This document shows, one piece after another, positions 8,754 to 16,746 of a stretch of DNA of 64,000 bases. The notes under the pieces are model-generated. The model was not told the origin of the DNA, ran no database searches, and saw only the letters and a program-made list of their open reading frames with translations. The stretch is from Opitutales bacterium (GTDB taxonomy: Bacteria; Verrucomicrobiota; Verrucomicrobiia; Opitutales; Oceanipulchritudinaceae): NCBI GenBank assembly GCA_020831585.1, contig JAFIGE010000007.1:1-64000 (forward strand), read 5' to 3'. The position numbers and the translations under genes are program-made. Within the stretch, counting starts at the first letter, position 1. Each line of letters starts with the position of its first letter.

Positions 8754-8774
8754 ATGAGGAAAGTCCGGGCGGCC

Positions 8775-9512
8775 CTAAGCCTCCGCCCTTTCCAAAAACG
8801 CCTGCAAGCCTGCGGTATCCGGAAAGCGCAGGTGCTTGCCCTCGACTGCCAACAGCTCCGCTGCCCGCAAGCGGGCAAAGACCCGGGAGAGTGTTTCACT
8901 CGTGATACCGAGTTGGCTCGCGAGAAGGTGCTTGGCGAGCGGCAAATCGAAGGCAGACACCCCGTCCGGATCCTGTCCGGCGGACCGCAGTTGGCGCAGG
9001 AGCCACTGCGCCACGCGCGACTCAGCCTGCTTGAGTTTGAGATCCTCAATGGTCTCAACCAGGAAGCGCAGATGTTGGCTCATGGAAGCGAGAATGCAAA
9101 GGGCAAGATCGGGGTCGGCCTTGATGCGGGCGCGGAAAAACTCCGTTGGCACGAGAATGACCTGGCTGTTCTCAGTCGCTTTGGCGGATGCCGGATAGGC
9201 GTGGTTGCCCGCAATAACCACCTCTCCGAGGCTCTCGCCGGGATAAAAGACGCGGATCACCTGTTCGCGTCCATCTTCGGTGACACGGTGGACATTGATC
9301 GCTCCCGCGTGCACGACAAAAAAACCGTCGGCTGCCGTGCCCGCATGAAAGAGGTATCCGCCTTTATCCACCTGGCGTAGGGAGCAACCGAGCGCAAGCG
9401 TCTCCAAGGCGTCCGCGCGGATGCCGGAGAAAATGGGGGCCTTGCGAAGGGTGTGCGCCAGCATAATGCGCCGTGAATCAGCGCGTTCAACGGAGAGGCG
9501 GGAGTCAGTCAT
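8775..9512 (-). CDS. CRP/FNR-family regulator, Dnr/NnrR-like
   Basis: The 245-residue protein has a cyclic-nucleotide-binding-like beta roll (about residues 25-145), a long dimer helix and a C-terminal winged HTH with LPLAKHLLASQLGITSETLS as recognition region. It lacks the N-terminal cysteine cluster of oxygen-sensing FNR. That combination, next to a nitrite/NO cluster with FNR-type boxes, points to the Dnr/NnrR/NarR branch that senses NO, often through haem. Direct ligand evidence is absent. Confidence 0.85.
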   Translation of the reverse strand: MTDSRLSVERADSRRIMLAHTLRKAPIFSGIRADALETLALGCSLRQVDKGGYLFHAGTAADGFFVVHAGAINVHRVTEDGREQVIRVFYPGESLGEVVIAGNHAYPASAKATENSQVILVPTEFFRARIKADPDLALCILASMSQHLRFLVETIEDLKLKQAESRVAQWLLRQLRSAGQDPDGVSAFDLPLAKHLLASQLGITSETLSRVFARLRAAELLAVEGKHLRFPDTAGLQAFLERAEA

Positions 9513-9571
9513 TACACAATTGTCGGGGGAAATCTGAAACAGAATGGGCAGACCGAAAAGTGCTCGAATGG

Positions 9572-9585
9572 TTGACCGGGGTCAA
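9572..9585. promoter_or_regulatory. FNR/Dnr-type box, TTGACCGGGGTCAA
   Basis: This is a perfect 14-bp inverted repeat of the TTGAC-N4-GTCAA form used by Dnr and NnrR. It lies 35 bp before the DUF2249 gene and about 60 bp from the start of the divergent CRP/FNR regulator, so it could serve both. Confidence 0.7.
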
Positions 9586-9619
9586 GAAACCAGAGCCCGC
9601 CTTCGGTTAAGGTGGGGCC

Positions 9620-10111
9620 ATGTCAACCACGCCCTCGCCCGAACCCCGTTTGCTCGACGTGCGCCCCGCTTTGGCGCGCGGGGAAAATCTCTTCGCTCTC
9701 ATTATGGGGGCCAAGGCGGATTTGGAGGTCGGCCAGGCTCTGCACCTCATCGCTCCCTTCGAACCTATCCCCCTCCTGGCACACTTTCAGGCGGAAGGTT
9801 TCACCGTCGAGACCAGCCTGGTGAAGCCATCCGAGTGGCACATCGTCTTTTCACCCGCCGCCGATCAGTCCATCGCCTCCGCCCTGCGCGAACTCGACCT
9901 GCGCGAACTCGATCCACCGGGTCCCTTGCACAAGGGCCTCGCGGCGGCGGCCCGGCTGGCGCGGGGTGAGACCCTCGTCCTGCACACGCGCTTCCGCCCT
10001 GTGCACCTCTTCGAGGAGCTGGGCGCTGGCGATTTCGATTTTGAGACCGAGGAAACCGCCCCCATGCACTGGGTCACACACATCTGGCGTGTTGCCAGCA
10101 GCACCCTCTAA
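9620..10111 (+). CDS. DUF2249 protein with two repeats
   Basis: Two DUF2249-like (TusA-fold-like) units follow one another: LLDVRPALARGENLFALIMG with LHLIAPFEPIPLLAHFQAEG at residues 10-75, and LDLRELDPPGPLHKGLAAAA with LVLHTRFRPVHLFEELGAG at residues 88-145. Family members are small cytoplasmic proteins that commonly sit beside nirK, nnrS and norB; their biochemical role is not settled. It begins the operon behind the FNR/Dnr box, 21 bp before the next gene. Confidence 0.85.
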   Translation: MSTTPSPEPRLLDVRPALARGENLFALIMGAKADLEVGQALHLIAPFEPIPLLAHFQAEGFTVETSLVKPSEWHIVFSPAADQSIASALRELDLRELDPPGPLHKGLAAAARLARGETLVLHTRFRPVHLFEELGAGDFDFETEETAPMHWVTHIWRVASSTL

Positions 10112-10132
10112 CCCACCAACCGCCCTCCCGCC

Positions 10133-11506
10133 GTGAACAAAACCTCCACCCCCTTCCTCCGCGATCGCGGACAGACCTCCGCCGTGACCGCCCTTGGCTT
10201 CCTTGGCATCAGCGGAGTCTGCCTTGTCACCTGCCTCGGTATCCTTTTGGGCTTCCCCGAGGTCCTCGCGGGCGATCCCCTGCGCACGGAAGTGCTGGCA
10301 TTGGCCGCTCTCGCCGTTCCGGGCTTCGTCGCCTCCTTTGTCTTCGGCACTTTCTACGCTGTCGCCTCTCTCCTATCCGGAAGCGGCCTCTGGAGCCGGC
10401 CGCTGGCTCTCCTGCACCTTGCCACACACGCCCTCGGCATGGGCTGGCTGGTCGCCGCCTACGGGGGCATGCCCTTTTTCGAGCAACCCTATCTCGGCAT
10501 CGCCATCGGGGGCGGCATCATTCTCGCGGGTGTGGCCATGCTGGTCGTCAACCTCATGCTCACGGCCGCGCGCCACAATCGCTGGGAACCCGCGCAGCTC
10601 ACTGTCGTCGCCTCGCTTTTCTGGCTCTTGCTCGCCGGCGGGGCCGCCCTCGCCCGCGTGCTGGAGCCGCACCTCGCGTGGTTACCGGCACAGCTCCGCG
10701 CACAAATGGAGGGTTTCATCCTTCTCGGGTTGGCCGGTTTTCTCTGGCTCGGGCTCCTCGGTGCCGTCCTTAAATTGGTCTCCATGTTTGCCGTGGGCGA
10801 CCGCGCCCCCGGTGCCCTCTCGTGGACCGGTCTTGTTTTCATCAACGGGGTCTTCTTCGCCCTCGTGCCTTTGATAGCGAGCTACTTCGCTCCGCCTCTC
10901 GGCCTCGTGGCCGCCGGTGTTTTCCTCGGCAGCCTGGGCTACTTCGCCGACCTCGCCCGCCTCCTCGCCACCGCCCGCAAACGCGCCGATGCCGGACTCA
11001 TGACCGCCCTTGCAGGGATCGTCGCCGGGCTCGCGCTCCTCCTCTGGTTCACCCTCGGACAGCCCCACCTTAGCGGCGCGGAGGCGGCCATCGTCCTGGA
11101 AACCGCCCGGGTGGCCACTGTCTGGATGATTTTCGCCACGGTCACCCTGGTCGCTCTCGGACTGGGGTTGCGTCTCTTACCCTTCCTCGTCTGGCGCATT
11201 CGCTGCGCCCCATGGATGGGGCAACAGGGGGTGCCCACACCTGCCGAACTCGAACGCCCCGGTAGCCGCCTGCCCGTGGCCGTCTGCCTTCTCACGGGAG
11301 CGGGTTACCTCCTGGCCGGACAAATGGCGGAGCACCCGGCGGGCACTCAACTGGGCGTGCTCTGTTTGCTCGTGGGCGCGGGCTGGTTCGCCCATGCCAT
11401 CGCCCCGGCCGTAAGCCTTTTCGTGCTCGGCCCGCAACCGCCCAAACCGGCGGACACAGCTATCCCCGCCGCCCCGCCCGCCAAACCAATTCGGTCGATT
11501 TCTTGA
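10133..11506 (+). CDS. Polytopic membrane protein of the nitrite/NO cluster
   Basis: The 457-residue product is almost entirely hydrophobic with about 12 transmembrane helices. Histidines sit within helices, for example LLHLATHALGMGWLVAA and WFAHAIAPAVSLF, faintly reminiscent of haem-copper oxidase subunit I folds, but I see no full set of metal ligands. It starts at a GTG 21 bp after the DUF2249 gene, and a Dnr-type box for nirK overlaps its stop codon. A role in NO handling or electron transfer is suggested only by context. Confidence 0.7.
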   Translation: MNKTSTPFLRDRGQTSAVTALGFLGISGVCLVTCLGILLGFPEVLAGDPLRTEVLALAALAVPGFVASFVFGTFYAVASLLSGSGLWSRPLALLHLATHALGMGWLVAAYGGMPFFEQPYLGIAIGGGIILAGVAMLVVNLMLTAARHNRWEPAQLTVVASLFWLLLAGGAALARVLEPHLAWLPAQLRAQMEGFILLGLAGFLWLGLLGAVLKLVSMFAVGDRAPGALSWTGLVFINGVFFALVPLIASYFAPPLGLVAAGVFLGSLGYFADLARLLATARKRADAGLMTALAGIVAGLALLLWFTLGQPHLSGAEAAIVLETARVATVWMIFATVTLVALGLGLRLLPFLVWRIRCAPWMGQQGVPTPAELERPGSRLPVAVCLLTGAGYLLAGQMAEHPAGTQLGVLCLLVGAGWFAHAIAPAVSLFVLGPQPPKPADTAIPAAPPAKPIRSIS

Positions 11507-11516
11507 CCCGGATCAA
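11503..11516. promoter_or_regulatory. FNR/Dnr-type box upstream of the nirK-like gene, TTGACCCGGATCAA
   Basis: The match to the TTGAC-N4-(G/A)TCAA pattern lies 36 bp before the nirK-like start codon. Together with the box at 9572 it defines a two-site local regulon for the CRP/FNR protein at 8775-9512. Confidence 0.7.
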
Positions 11517-11551
11517 TCCACCCCACCGCAAACCCTGGTAATCTTTCCATC

Positions 11552-13417
11552 ATGAACACGACCCCTCACCCCCCCCGTCTTCTCGCTACCCGCGCGGTCG
11601 CCGCCGCGGCCCTTGTCGGCCTCGCCCTCGCCGCCACGCCGCTGGTGCACGCCTGCGCCGCCTGCAACCTCACCTTCGCCGATGAAGTCACCACTGGCGA
11701 ACGCGCCGAGTCCATCATGGCTGCCGATCTGCGCCGCGCCATGGAAAACCAGCGCGCCGTCAACTTCGACGGCTTTGGCGACACCGCGCTCATCCAGGCC
11801 CAACTGGCCAAGCTCGACGCCGGGGAAACCCCTCCGGCGCAGCTTGCCTCCAGTTCCCCTCCATCCGTTGCCGAACGCACCGCAAACGCCGCCCCCGCCA
11901 GCATCCGTCCATCTGCGACTTCCACTCCAACCGACGGTCGCCCCCTTCCTGCCTACATGGAGGCGGCCGACTTCATCGAGATCATCGAACGTGACTACGC
12001 CCTCGCCACGCGCCCGACTTCTTTTGTCCCGCAAGACACCCCCCACGACAAAACCTTCACCATCACTCTCCACGAAGGAACGACCTACATCGGCAACGGC
12101 GTCGTCTATGAAGGCTTCCTCATGGACGGCAAAGTCCCCGGGCAGACCATCATCGTTGATGAAGGCGATGTCGTGGAAATGATCTTCGAGAACAAAGGCA
12201 ACATCCCCCACGGTGCCTCCATTCACTCCGCCTACACGCAGACCTCCAAATATGTCGGCAGCATCGGCCCCATGACCTCCAAGTCCGTGCGCTTCCGCGC
12301 CATGACGCCCGGTGTCTACATGTATCACTGCGCCCCCGGCGGCCACGCCATCGGCATGCACGTCATCGGCGGCCAATACGGCATGATGGTGGTGCGCCCA
12401 AAGCCCGGCAGCTTTCGCCTCGAACAGGAGCTCGGCCATGAACCCAACCTTGAACTCTTTCTCATCCAACACGAACTCTACGCCACCGGACGCGACTCCA
12501 TCTTCGGGGAGGCCGAATACACCCTCTTCAACGGTCGTCTCTTCCGCTACGTTGAAGAACCCATCCTGGTGAAGCCGGGCGACTATGTGCGCATCAACTT
12601 CCTCAACGTTGGCCCCAACCTTCTCTCCACCTTCCATATCGTCGGCATCATCTGGGATTACATCTACTGGCAGGGCCATCCAGAGGCCATGCTGCCCGGA
12701 GGCCAAACCGTTACCGCCGGACCCTCCGACTCCTTCGTCATCGAATTCCGTATTCCACCCGATGAAGGGGCCTACACGATGCTCTCGCACGCCGTGGGCT
12801 CAACCAACCGGGGTGCCATCGGCCTCCTTGTGGCGGACCGCGACGCCAACGTGCCCGCTCACCGGAAAATCCTTGCCGATGGCCCCGCCTTCACGGAATC
12901 GGAGATGGATCGCTACATCTCCGGGGCCACCCGCACGATCTCGCCCTTCGGCATTGGCACGCACCCAAAGGACCGTCCCGTCATCTTCGGTCCCGAAACC
13001 AAGGAGGTGCACGTCGCCATTATCGGAAACGCCTTTTATCCGAAAGTTATCCAAATCGCCCCCGGGACCAAGGTCACCTGGACCAACGAAGACGCCTTCA
13101 CGTATTTGGCCGGTGAATACTCCGGTATCCACAATGCCGCTGCTATCTCCGCACCGGAGGATAGCGATGGGTTCGTCTCTCCCCTCCTCGCCCACGGCGA
13201 ATCCTGGAGCCATGTCTTCGACGACACCGAGTGGACCTACGATTACATTTGCACGCCCCACCCCTACATGCTCGGGCGCGTCATCGTGGCTGAACCCGAG
13301 TATGCCCTCGGGGAAGCTGGAAGCGCGCGTGTGAGCCTCGGCGGATGGGTCCTCCCGCTCATCGGCGTATGCCTCATCCTCTCCACCGCCTCCCTCGCCT
13401 TTCGACGGAGAGGTTAA
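11552..13417 (+). CDS. nirK: NirK-like multicopper oxidase fused to a C-terminal cupredoxin and membrane anchor
   Basis: The 621-residue protein has a signal peptide followed by a CAAC motif (35-38), a two-domain copper nitrite reductase body (about 165-430), an extra cupredoxin domain (about 485-582) and a terminal transmembrane helix with a basic tail. Type-1 ligands in domain 1 are His220, Cys260 and His270. Type-2 ligands are His225, His259 and His413. The third domain has a plastocyanin/amicyanin-like CTPHPYM site (Cys567, His570, Met573) with a His at 527 or nearby. Three normally invariant NirK residues are changed: catalytic Asp98 is Ser223, catalytic His255 is Ile367 and the axial Met150 position is Gln275. 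It may reduce nitrite with altered chemistry or act on something else. Confidence 0.8.
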   Translation: MNTTPHPPRLLATRAVAAAALVGLALAATPLVHACAACNLTFADEVTTGERAESIMAADLRRAMENQRAVNFDGFGDTALIQAQLAKLDAGETPPAQLASSSPPSVAERTANAAPASIRPSATSTPTDGRPLPAYMEAADFIEIIERDYALATRPTSFVPQDTPHDKTFTITLHEGTTYIGNGVVYEGFLMDGKVPGQTIIVDEGDVVEMIFENKGNIPHGASIHSAYTQTSKYVGSIGPMTSKSVRFRAMTPGVYMYHCAPGGHAIGMHVIGGQYGMMVVRPKPGSFRLEQELGHEPNLELFLIQHELYATGRDSIFGEAEYTLFNGRLFRYVEEPILVKPGDYVRINFLNVGPNLLSTFHIVGIIWDYIYWQGHPEAMLPGGQTVTAGPSDSFVIEFRIPPDEGAYTMLSHAVGSTNRGAIGLLVADRDANVPAHRKILADGPAFTESEMDRYISGATRTISPFGIGTHPKDRPVIFGPETKEVHVAIIGNAFYPKVIQIAPGTKVTWTNEDAFTYLAGEYSGIHNAAAISAPEDSDGFVSPLLAHGESWSHVFDDTEWTYDYICTPHPYMLGRVIVAEPEYALGEAGSARVSLGGWVLPLIGVCLILSTASLAFRRRG

Positions 13418-13442
13418 TGTAATGAAATATCCGATACTTACC

Positions 13443-13934
13443 ATGAAAACCCTCCTCTCCCTCTTCACCCTCTTCCTCTGTATTTCCCTCTCCCTGAACA
13501 CGGGTTGCGGAAAAAACGGTGATGCCGCGATGGCCGAAACCGATACACCGGTCACGGAGATCACCATCACCGGAGATGACCGTATGCGCTTTGCCCCCAC
13601 CCGCTTCACTGTGCGGGCCGGCCACCGCATCACGCTCACGCTCGATAACATCGGACGCATGCCCAAGGAATCCATGGGGCACAATCTCGTCATCCTTGAT
13701 CAAGGCGTGGCCCCCAACGCCTTCGCCGCCGCCTCCGTCGGCTTTCCTCAAAATGAATATATCGCCCCGCAGTTTGAAAACCGTGTCATCGCCGCGACCA
13801 CCGTCCTCGGCCCCGGCGAACAGGAAACGATCACCTTCATCGCCCCAGCCACGCCCGGCGAGTATCCCTTCGTCTGCTCCTTCCCCGGCCACACGCAGGC
13901 ACGCATGGTCGGCATCATGATCGTGATCCCGTGA
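13443..13934 (+). CDS. Azurin-like blue-copper lipoprotein
   Basis: The 163-residue protein begins with a hydrophobic signal ending in LNTGC, a plausible lipobox that would anchor it in a membrane. The mature part is a cupredoxin of the azurin/plastocyanin type: MGHNLVIL supplies the first His and FVCSFPGHTQARMVG the Cys, His and Met ligands. It lies 25 bp after the NirK-like gene and would be a natural electron donor to it or to an oxidase. The ATG at 13443 is preferred to one at 13422 because the signal peptide starts there. Confidence 0.88.
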   Translation: MKTLLSLFTLFLCISLSLNTGCGKNGDAAMAETDTPVTEITITGDDRMRFAPTRFTVRAGHRITLTLDNIGRMPKESMGHNLVILDQGVAPNAFAAASVGFPQNEYIAPQFENRVIAATTVLGPGEQETITFIAPATPGEYPFVCSFPGHTQARMVGIMIVIP

Positions 13935-13989
13935 TCCGGTCTCGCTCGGCAATGCGTTGCGAAGCCTGATGACCACAACCTTCCCCTTT

Positions 13990-14244
13990 ATGACCTATCA
14001 CAAAAACACCTCCGTTCACGCCCACGAAGCCCTCGCCTTCATCGATACAAACGCCGGACGCTACGACGCCCAGACACTCCCCGACGCCATCCGTTCCGCC
14101 TTCGGTGCCGAGGCCCGCTTTCATGCGTGCTCCGCCACCGGCATGTCCCCCGAGGCCCTCCTCGCCTTCCTCCTCCAGAAGGAAAAGATCGTCCTCCACG
14201 GCGGCCGTTTTCACCTGAACCGCGCAAACATCTGCACACACTGA
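13990..14244 (+). CDS. YecH-family metal-binding-type protein
   Basis: The 84-residue product resembles the YecH family (DUF2492): HAHEALAFIDTNAGRY at the N-terminus, FGAEARFHACSATGMSPEAL in the middle and a terminal ANICTH. His and Cys residues are concentrated in these motifs, consistent with metal binding. Such genes often accompany nnrS and nitrite-reduction clusters. Alternative starts exist at 13957 and 13969; the chosen ATG gives the usual family length. Confidence 0.75.
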   Translation: MTYHKNTSVHAHEALAFIDTNAGRYDAQTLPDAIRSAFGAEARFHACSATGMSPEALLAFLLQKEKIVLHGGRFHLNRANICTH

Positions 14245-14253
14245 GGGGTCCGC

Positions 14254-15447
14254 ATGGCATTGACCCATCCACCGCCATCCGCCCTTCGCCTGACCGCTGC
14301 CGGGGAACCCTTTCGCCTGCTCTTTCCCCTGGGGACGATGCTCGGCATCCTCGGTGTGGCCCTCTGGCCAGCCTTTGCCTGGGGGCTCTGGCCGGTCTAC
14401 CCGGCGGCGGCGCATGCGCCCATCATGATCCATGGGTTCCTCGCGAGCTATGTTTTCGGCTTTCTCGGCACAGCCCTTCCGCGTTTGCTCGATGCGCCTA
14501 AACTGGGCTTGCGCACGACTCTCTTGCTCGGAGCCGGTCCGCTTGCCCTGTCCATCGCTCACTTGGCCGAGGCGGCAGCGCTCGGTTTCGGCCTTTTCCT
14601 TGTTTGGCTCACGGGGTTCCTCCTTCTTCTCGGAAGCCGCTTCCGGGAGAACCGCGATATCCCCCCTCCGGGATTTGTCCTCGTCGCCCTGGGGCTGCTC
14701 TGCGGGTGGACAGGCTCCCTCCTGCTCTTCATGGATGCCGTCGGCACGGGGCTCGGGCCGACCCTCTACACGCTCGCCCGTCTCCTTGCCTGGCAAGCAT
14801 TCCTCCTCTTCCCCGTTCTGGGTATCGGAGCTTTTCTGCTCCCGCGCTTCTTCGGCATGCCGAGCAAGCACGCCTTCCCCGAGCAGCTCCTACCGTCCCC
14901 GGCCTGGCTGCGCCGGGCAGGTTTCGCCAGCGCCTGCGGTAGCCTCATCCTCATAGGCTTTTCTCTTGAAGCATATGGGCACGCCGTTGCCGGACATCTC
15001 CTGCGCGCCCTCGGCTTATCCATTTATCTGCTACGTGAAATCCCCTTACACAAGGCACACGAGGCGCGGGGAGATCTCGCCCTCGGCTTGCGCATCGCGC
15101 TCATCGCACTGCCCCTGGGTCTGGTTTTAGCGAGTTCCTTCGCGGGTGCCCACCTGGGTTGGATGCATGTCTTCTACCTCACCGGATTCGGGCTGATCAC
15201 CTTCATTGTGGCGACCCGGGTCTTGCTCGGCCACTCGGGCCAATCGGGCCGTTTCACCGCACGCCTGCCCGGTGTGCGTGTGCTCAGCCTCTGCACGGTG
15301 CTCAGCCTCGCTCTGCGCGTCAGAGCGGATTATCTCAACACCGGACGATTCGAAGCCTATGCCTGGGCGGCACTGATCTGGATCGGCGGAGTGGCTGCCT
15401 GGACCGCCACCACCCTGCCCCGCATACGCTATCCCGACAACGAATAA
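14254..15447 (+). CDS. nnrS: NnrS family protein
   Basis: The 397-residue integral membrane protein has about 12 helices with the family features EPFRLLFPLGTMLGILGVAL at the start and HAPIMIHGFLASYVFGFLGTA, in which the conserved histidines lie. NnrS is a haem- and copper-containing membrane protein that relieves nitrosative stress and is typically controlled by NnrR. It ends the nitrite/NO cluster, nine bases after the YecH-like gene. Confidence 0.92.
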   Translation: MALTHPPPSALRLTAAGEPFRLLFPLGTMLGILGVALWPAFAWGLWPVYPAAAHAPIMIHGFLASYVFGFLGTALPRLLDAPKLGLRTTLLLGAGPLALSIAHLAEAAALGFGLFLVWLTGFLLLLGSRFRENRDIPPPGFVLVALGLLCGWTGSLLLFMDAVGTGLGPTLYTLARLLAWQAFLLFPVLGIGAFLLPRFFGMPSKHAFPEQLLPSPAWLRRAGFASACGSLILIGFSLEAYGHAVAGHLLRALGLSIYLLREIPLHKAHEARGDLALGLRIALIALPLGLVLASSFAGAHLGWMHVFYLTGFGLITFIVATRVLLGHSGQSGRFTARLPGVRVLSLCTVLSLALRVRADYLNTGRFEAYAWAALIWIGGVAAWTATTLPRIRYPDNE

Positions 15448-15608
15448 CCTGCCCGCCTCCACGGTGTTTCCCCACCGTGGCTCCGGCTGTACGACCATGG
15501 CTGCGGGCTGCCCTGGTCGCCTTCTTTCCTTCATGCTGCCCCCATTTAATATCCCAGGTATATTTTTTCTTGATTCCTTGGAGTTTGGATGCAGTCTGTG
15601 TAGTTAGG

Positions 15609-16604
15609 ATGATGCAACTGATCCCGCCAAAGTCTCGCCGCGCACCCCGGATTCTAGTGAAGGGTGCCCGTGCCTATTATCATGTGGTTAGCCGAGTTGT
15701 TGACCGATCGTTTCGTCTTGCTGATGTGGATAAGGAGGTGTTTCGCGGATTGCTTGGGCGGGTGGTGGCGTTTTGCGGGGTGCGGGTGCTCACCTATGCG
15801 GTGCTGGACAACCACTTTCACCTTCTGGTGGAGGTGCCGGCTTCGCCGGGCGAGCCGGATGATGAAGAGCTTCGCCGAAGGGCGCGGCTGCTCTATGGCA
15901 AGGAGCGAAAGGGGCAACCGCTTTCCTTCTTCCGCATCGACCGTGCCTTGGCTGCCGGGGGTGAAACCCGGGAGCGTATGAGGGCGCTGCTGATCGGACG
16001 CATGGGATCGCTTCCGATGTTCGTGAAGATCCTCAAACAACGCTTTTCGATCATCCACAACCGCAAGCATGACCGCTTGGGTACGCTCTGGGAGGATCGT
16101 TTCCATAGTGTCTTGGTGGAGGATTCGGTGGCGGCGCTTATGTCCGTGGCGGCCTACATCGATCTGAATGCGGTGCGGGCAGGGATCGTGCAAGACCCCA
16201 AGGATTATCGCTTCAGTGGCTATGGAGAGGCAGCGGGCACGCGACGGGGATTCAGCCGCTTCCCTCTGTTTGAAAGGCTGGCGGCGGAGCACGCGGAGCC
16301 GATCGGGCAAATCGCCGCATTGTATCGTCGGCGTCTCTTTGTTTCCGGGAGCAACCCAGGCAAGGGGGGCACGGTTTCGAAGGAGGCGATGGAGCGCGCG
16401 CTCCGTCAGAAGGGAGCGATGACCCGGGGCGAATCGCTGCTTTGTCGACTGCGCTACATGACGCGGGGAGCCATCATCGGCTCGAAAGTCTTTATCGAGG
16501 AGTGGGCAGCCCAGAATAAAGAGCGGTATTTTCCCAAACGTCCGAAACGCCCGAAGCCGCTGTTTTTGGAAAATGGAGAGTCGTCTTTGTGTCGGCTTCG
16601 CTAA
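15609..16604 (+). CDS. Y1_Tnp (HUH) transposase, long form
   Basis: The 331-residue protein belongs to the single-tyrosine HUH transposases (Tnp1/IS200-like, RAYT-related). ARAYYHVVSRVVDRSFRLAD is the typical start, the metal-binding HUH motif is HFH at residues 69-71 and the nucleophile is probably Tyr183 in AAYIDLNAVRAGI. A long C-terminal extension (about 240-331) ends in RPKRPKPLFLENGESSLC, as seen in many Verrucomicrobia and Planctomycetes copies. No REP-type repeats or inverted ends are obvious next to it, so it may be a domesticated or inactive copy. Confidence 0.85.
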   Translation: MMQLIPPKSRRAPRILVKGARAYYHVVSRVVDRSFRLADVDKEVFRGLLGRVVAFCGVRVLTYAVLDNHFHLLVEVPASPGEPDDEELRRRARLLYGKERKGQPLSFFRIDRALAAGGETRERMRALLIGRMGSLPMFVKILKQRFSIIHNRKHDRLGTLWEDRFHSVLVEDSVAALMSVAAYIDLNAVRAGIVQDPKDYRFSGYGEAAGTRRGFSRFPLFERLAAEHAEPIGQIAALYRRRLFVSGSNPGKGGTVSKEAMERALRQKGAMTRGESLLCRLRYMTRGAIIGSKVFIEEWAAQNKERYFPKRPKRPKPLFLENGESSLCRLR

Positions 16605-16746
16605 AATATCGGGCAGACTTTCGCTGAATCAAACCTGCGGATGTTTGGACAAACATGGTTCCCCAGGCAACCACTTGGAGGAAGTCCCCGGCGAGGCCCG
16701 GGATCCCATGCCTGCGTTTACCGTGCACCGGACGGCGGGGTGCGCT

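Noticed and set aside
8756-8770. GAGGAAAGTCCGGGC, identical to the conserved 5' core of bacterial RNase P RNA
   Set aside because: The following sequence is the end of the CRP/FNR coding region and shows none of the other conserved RNase P segments; the match runs out after 15 bases.
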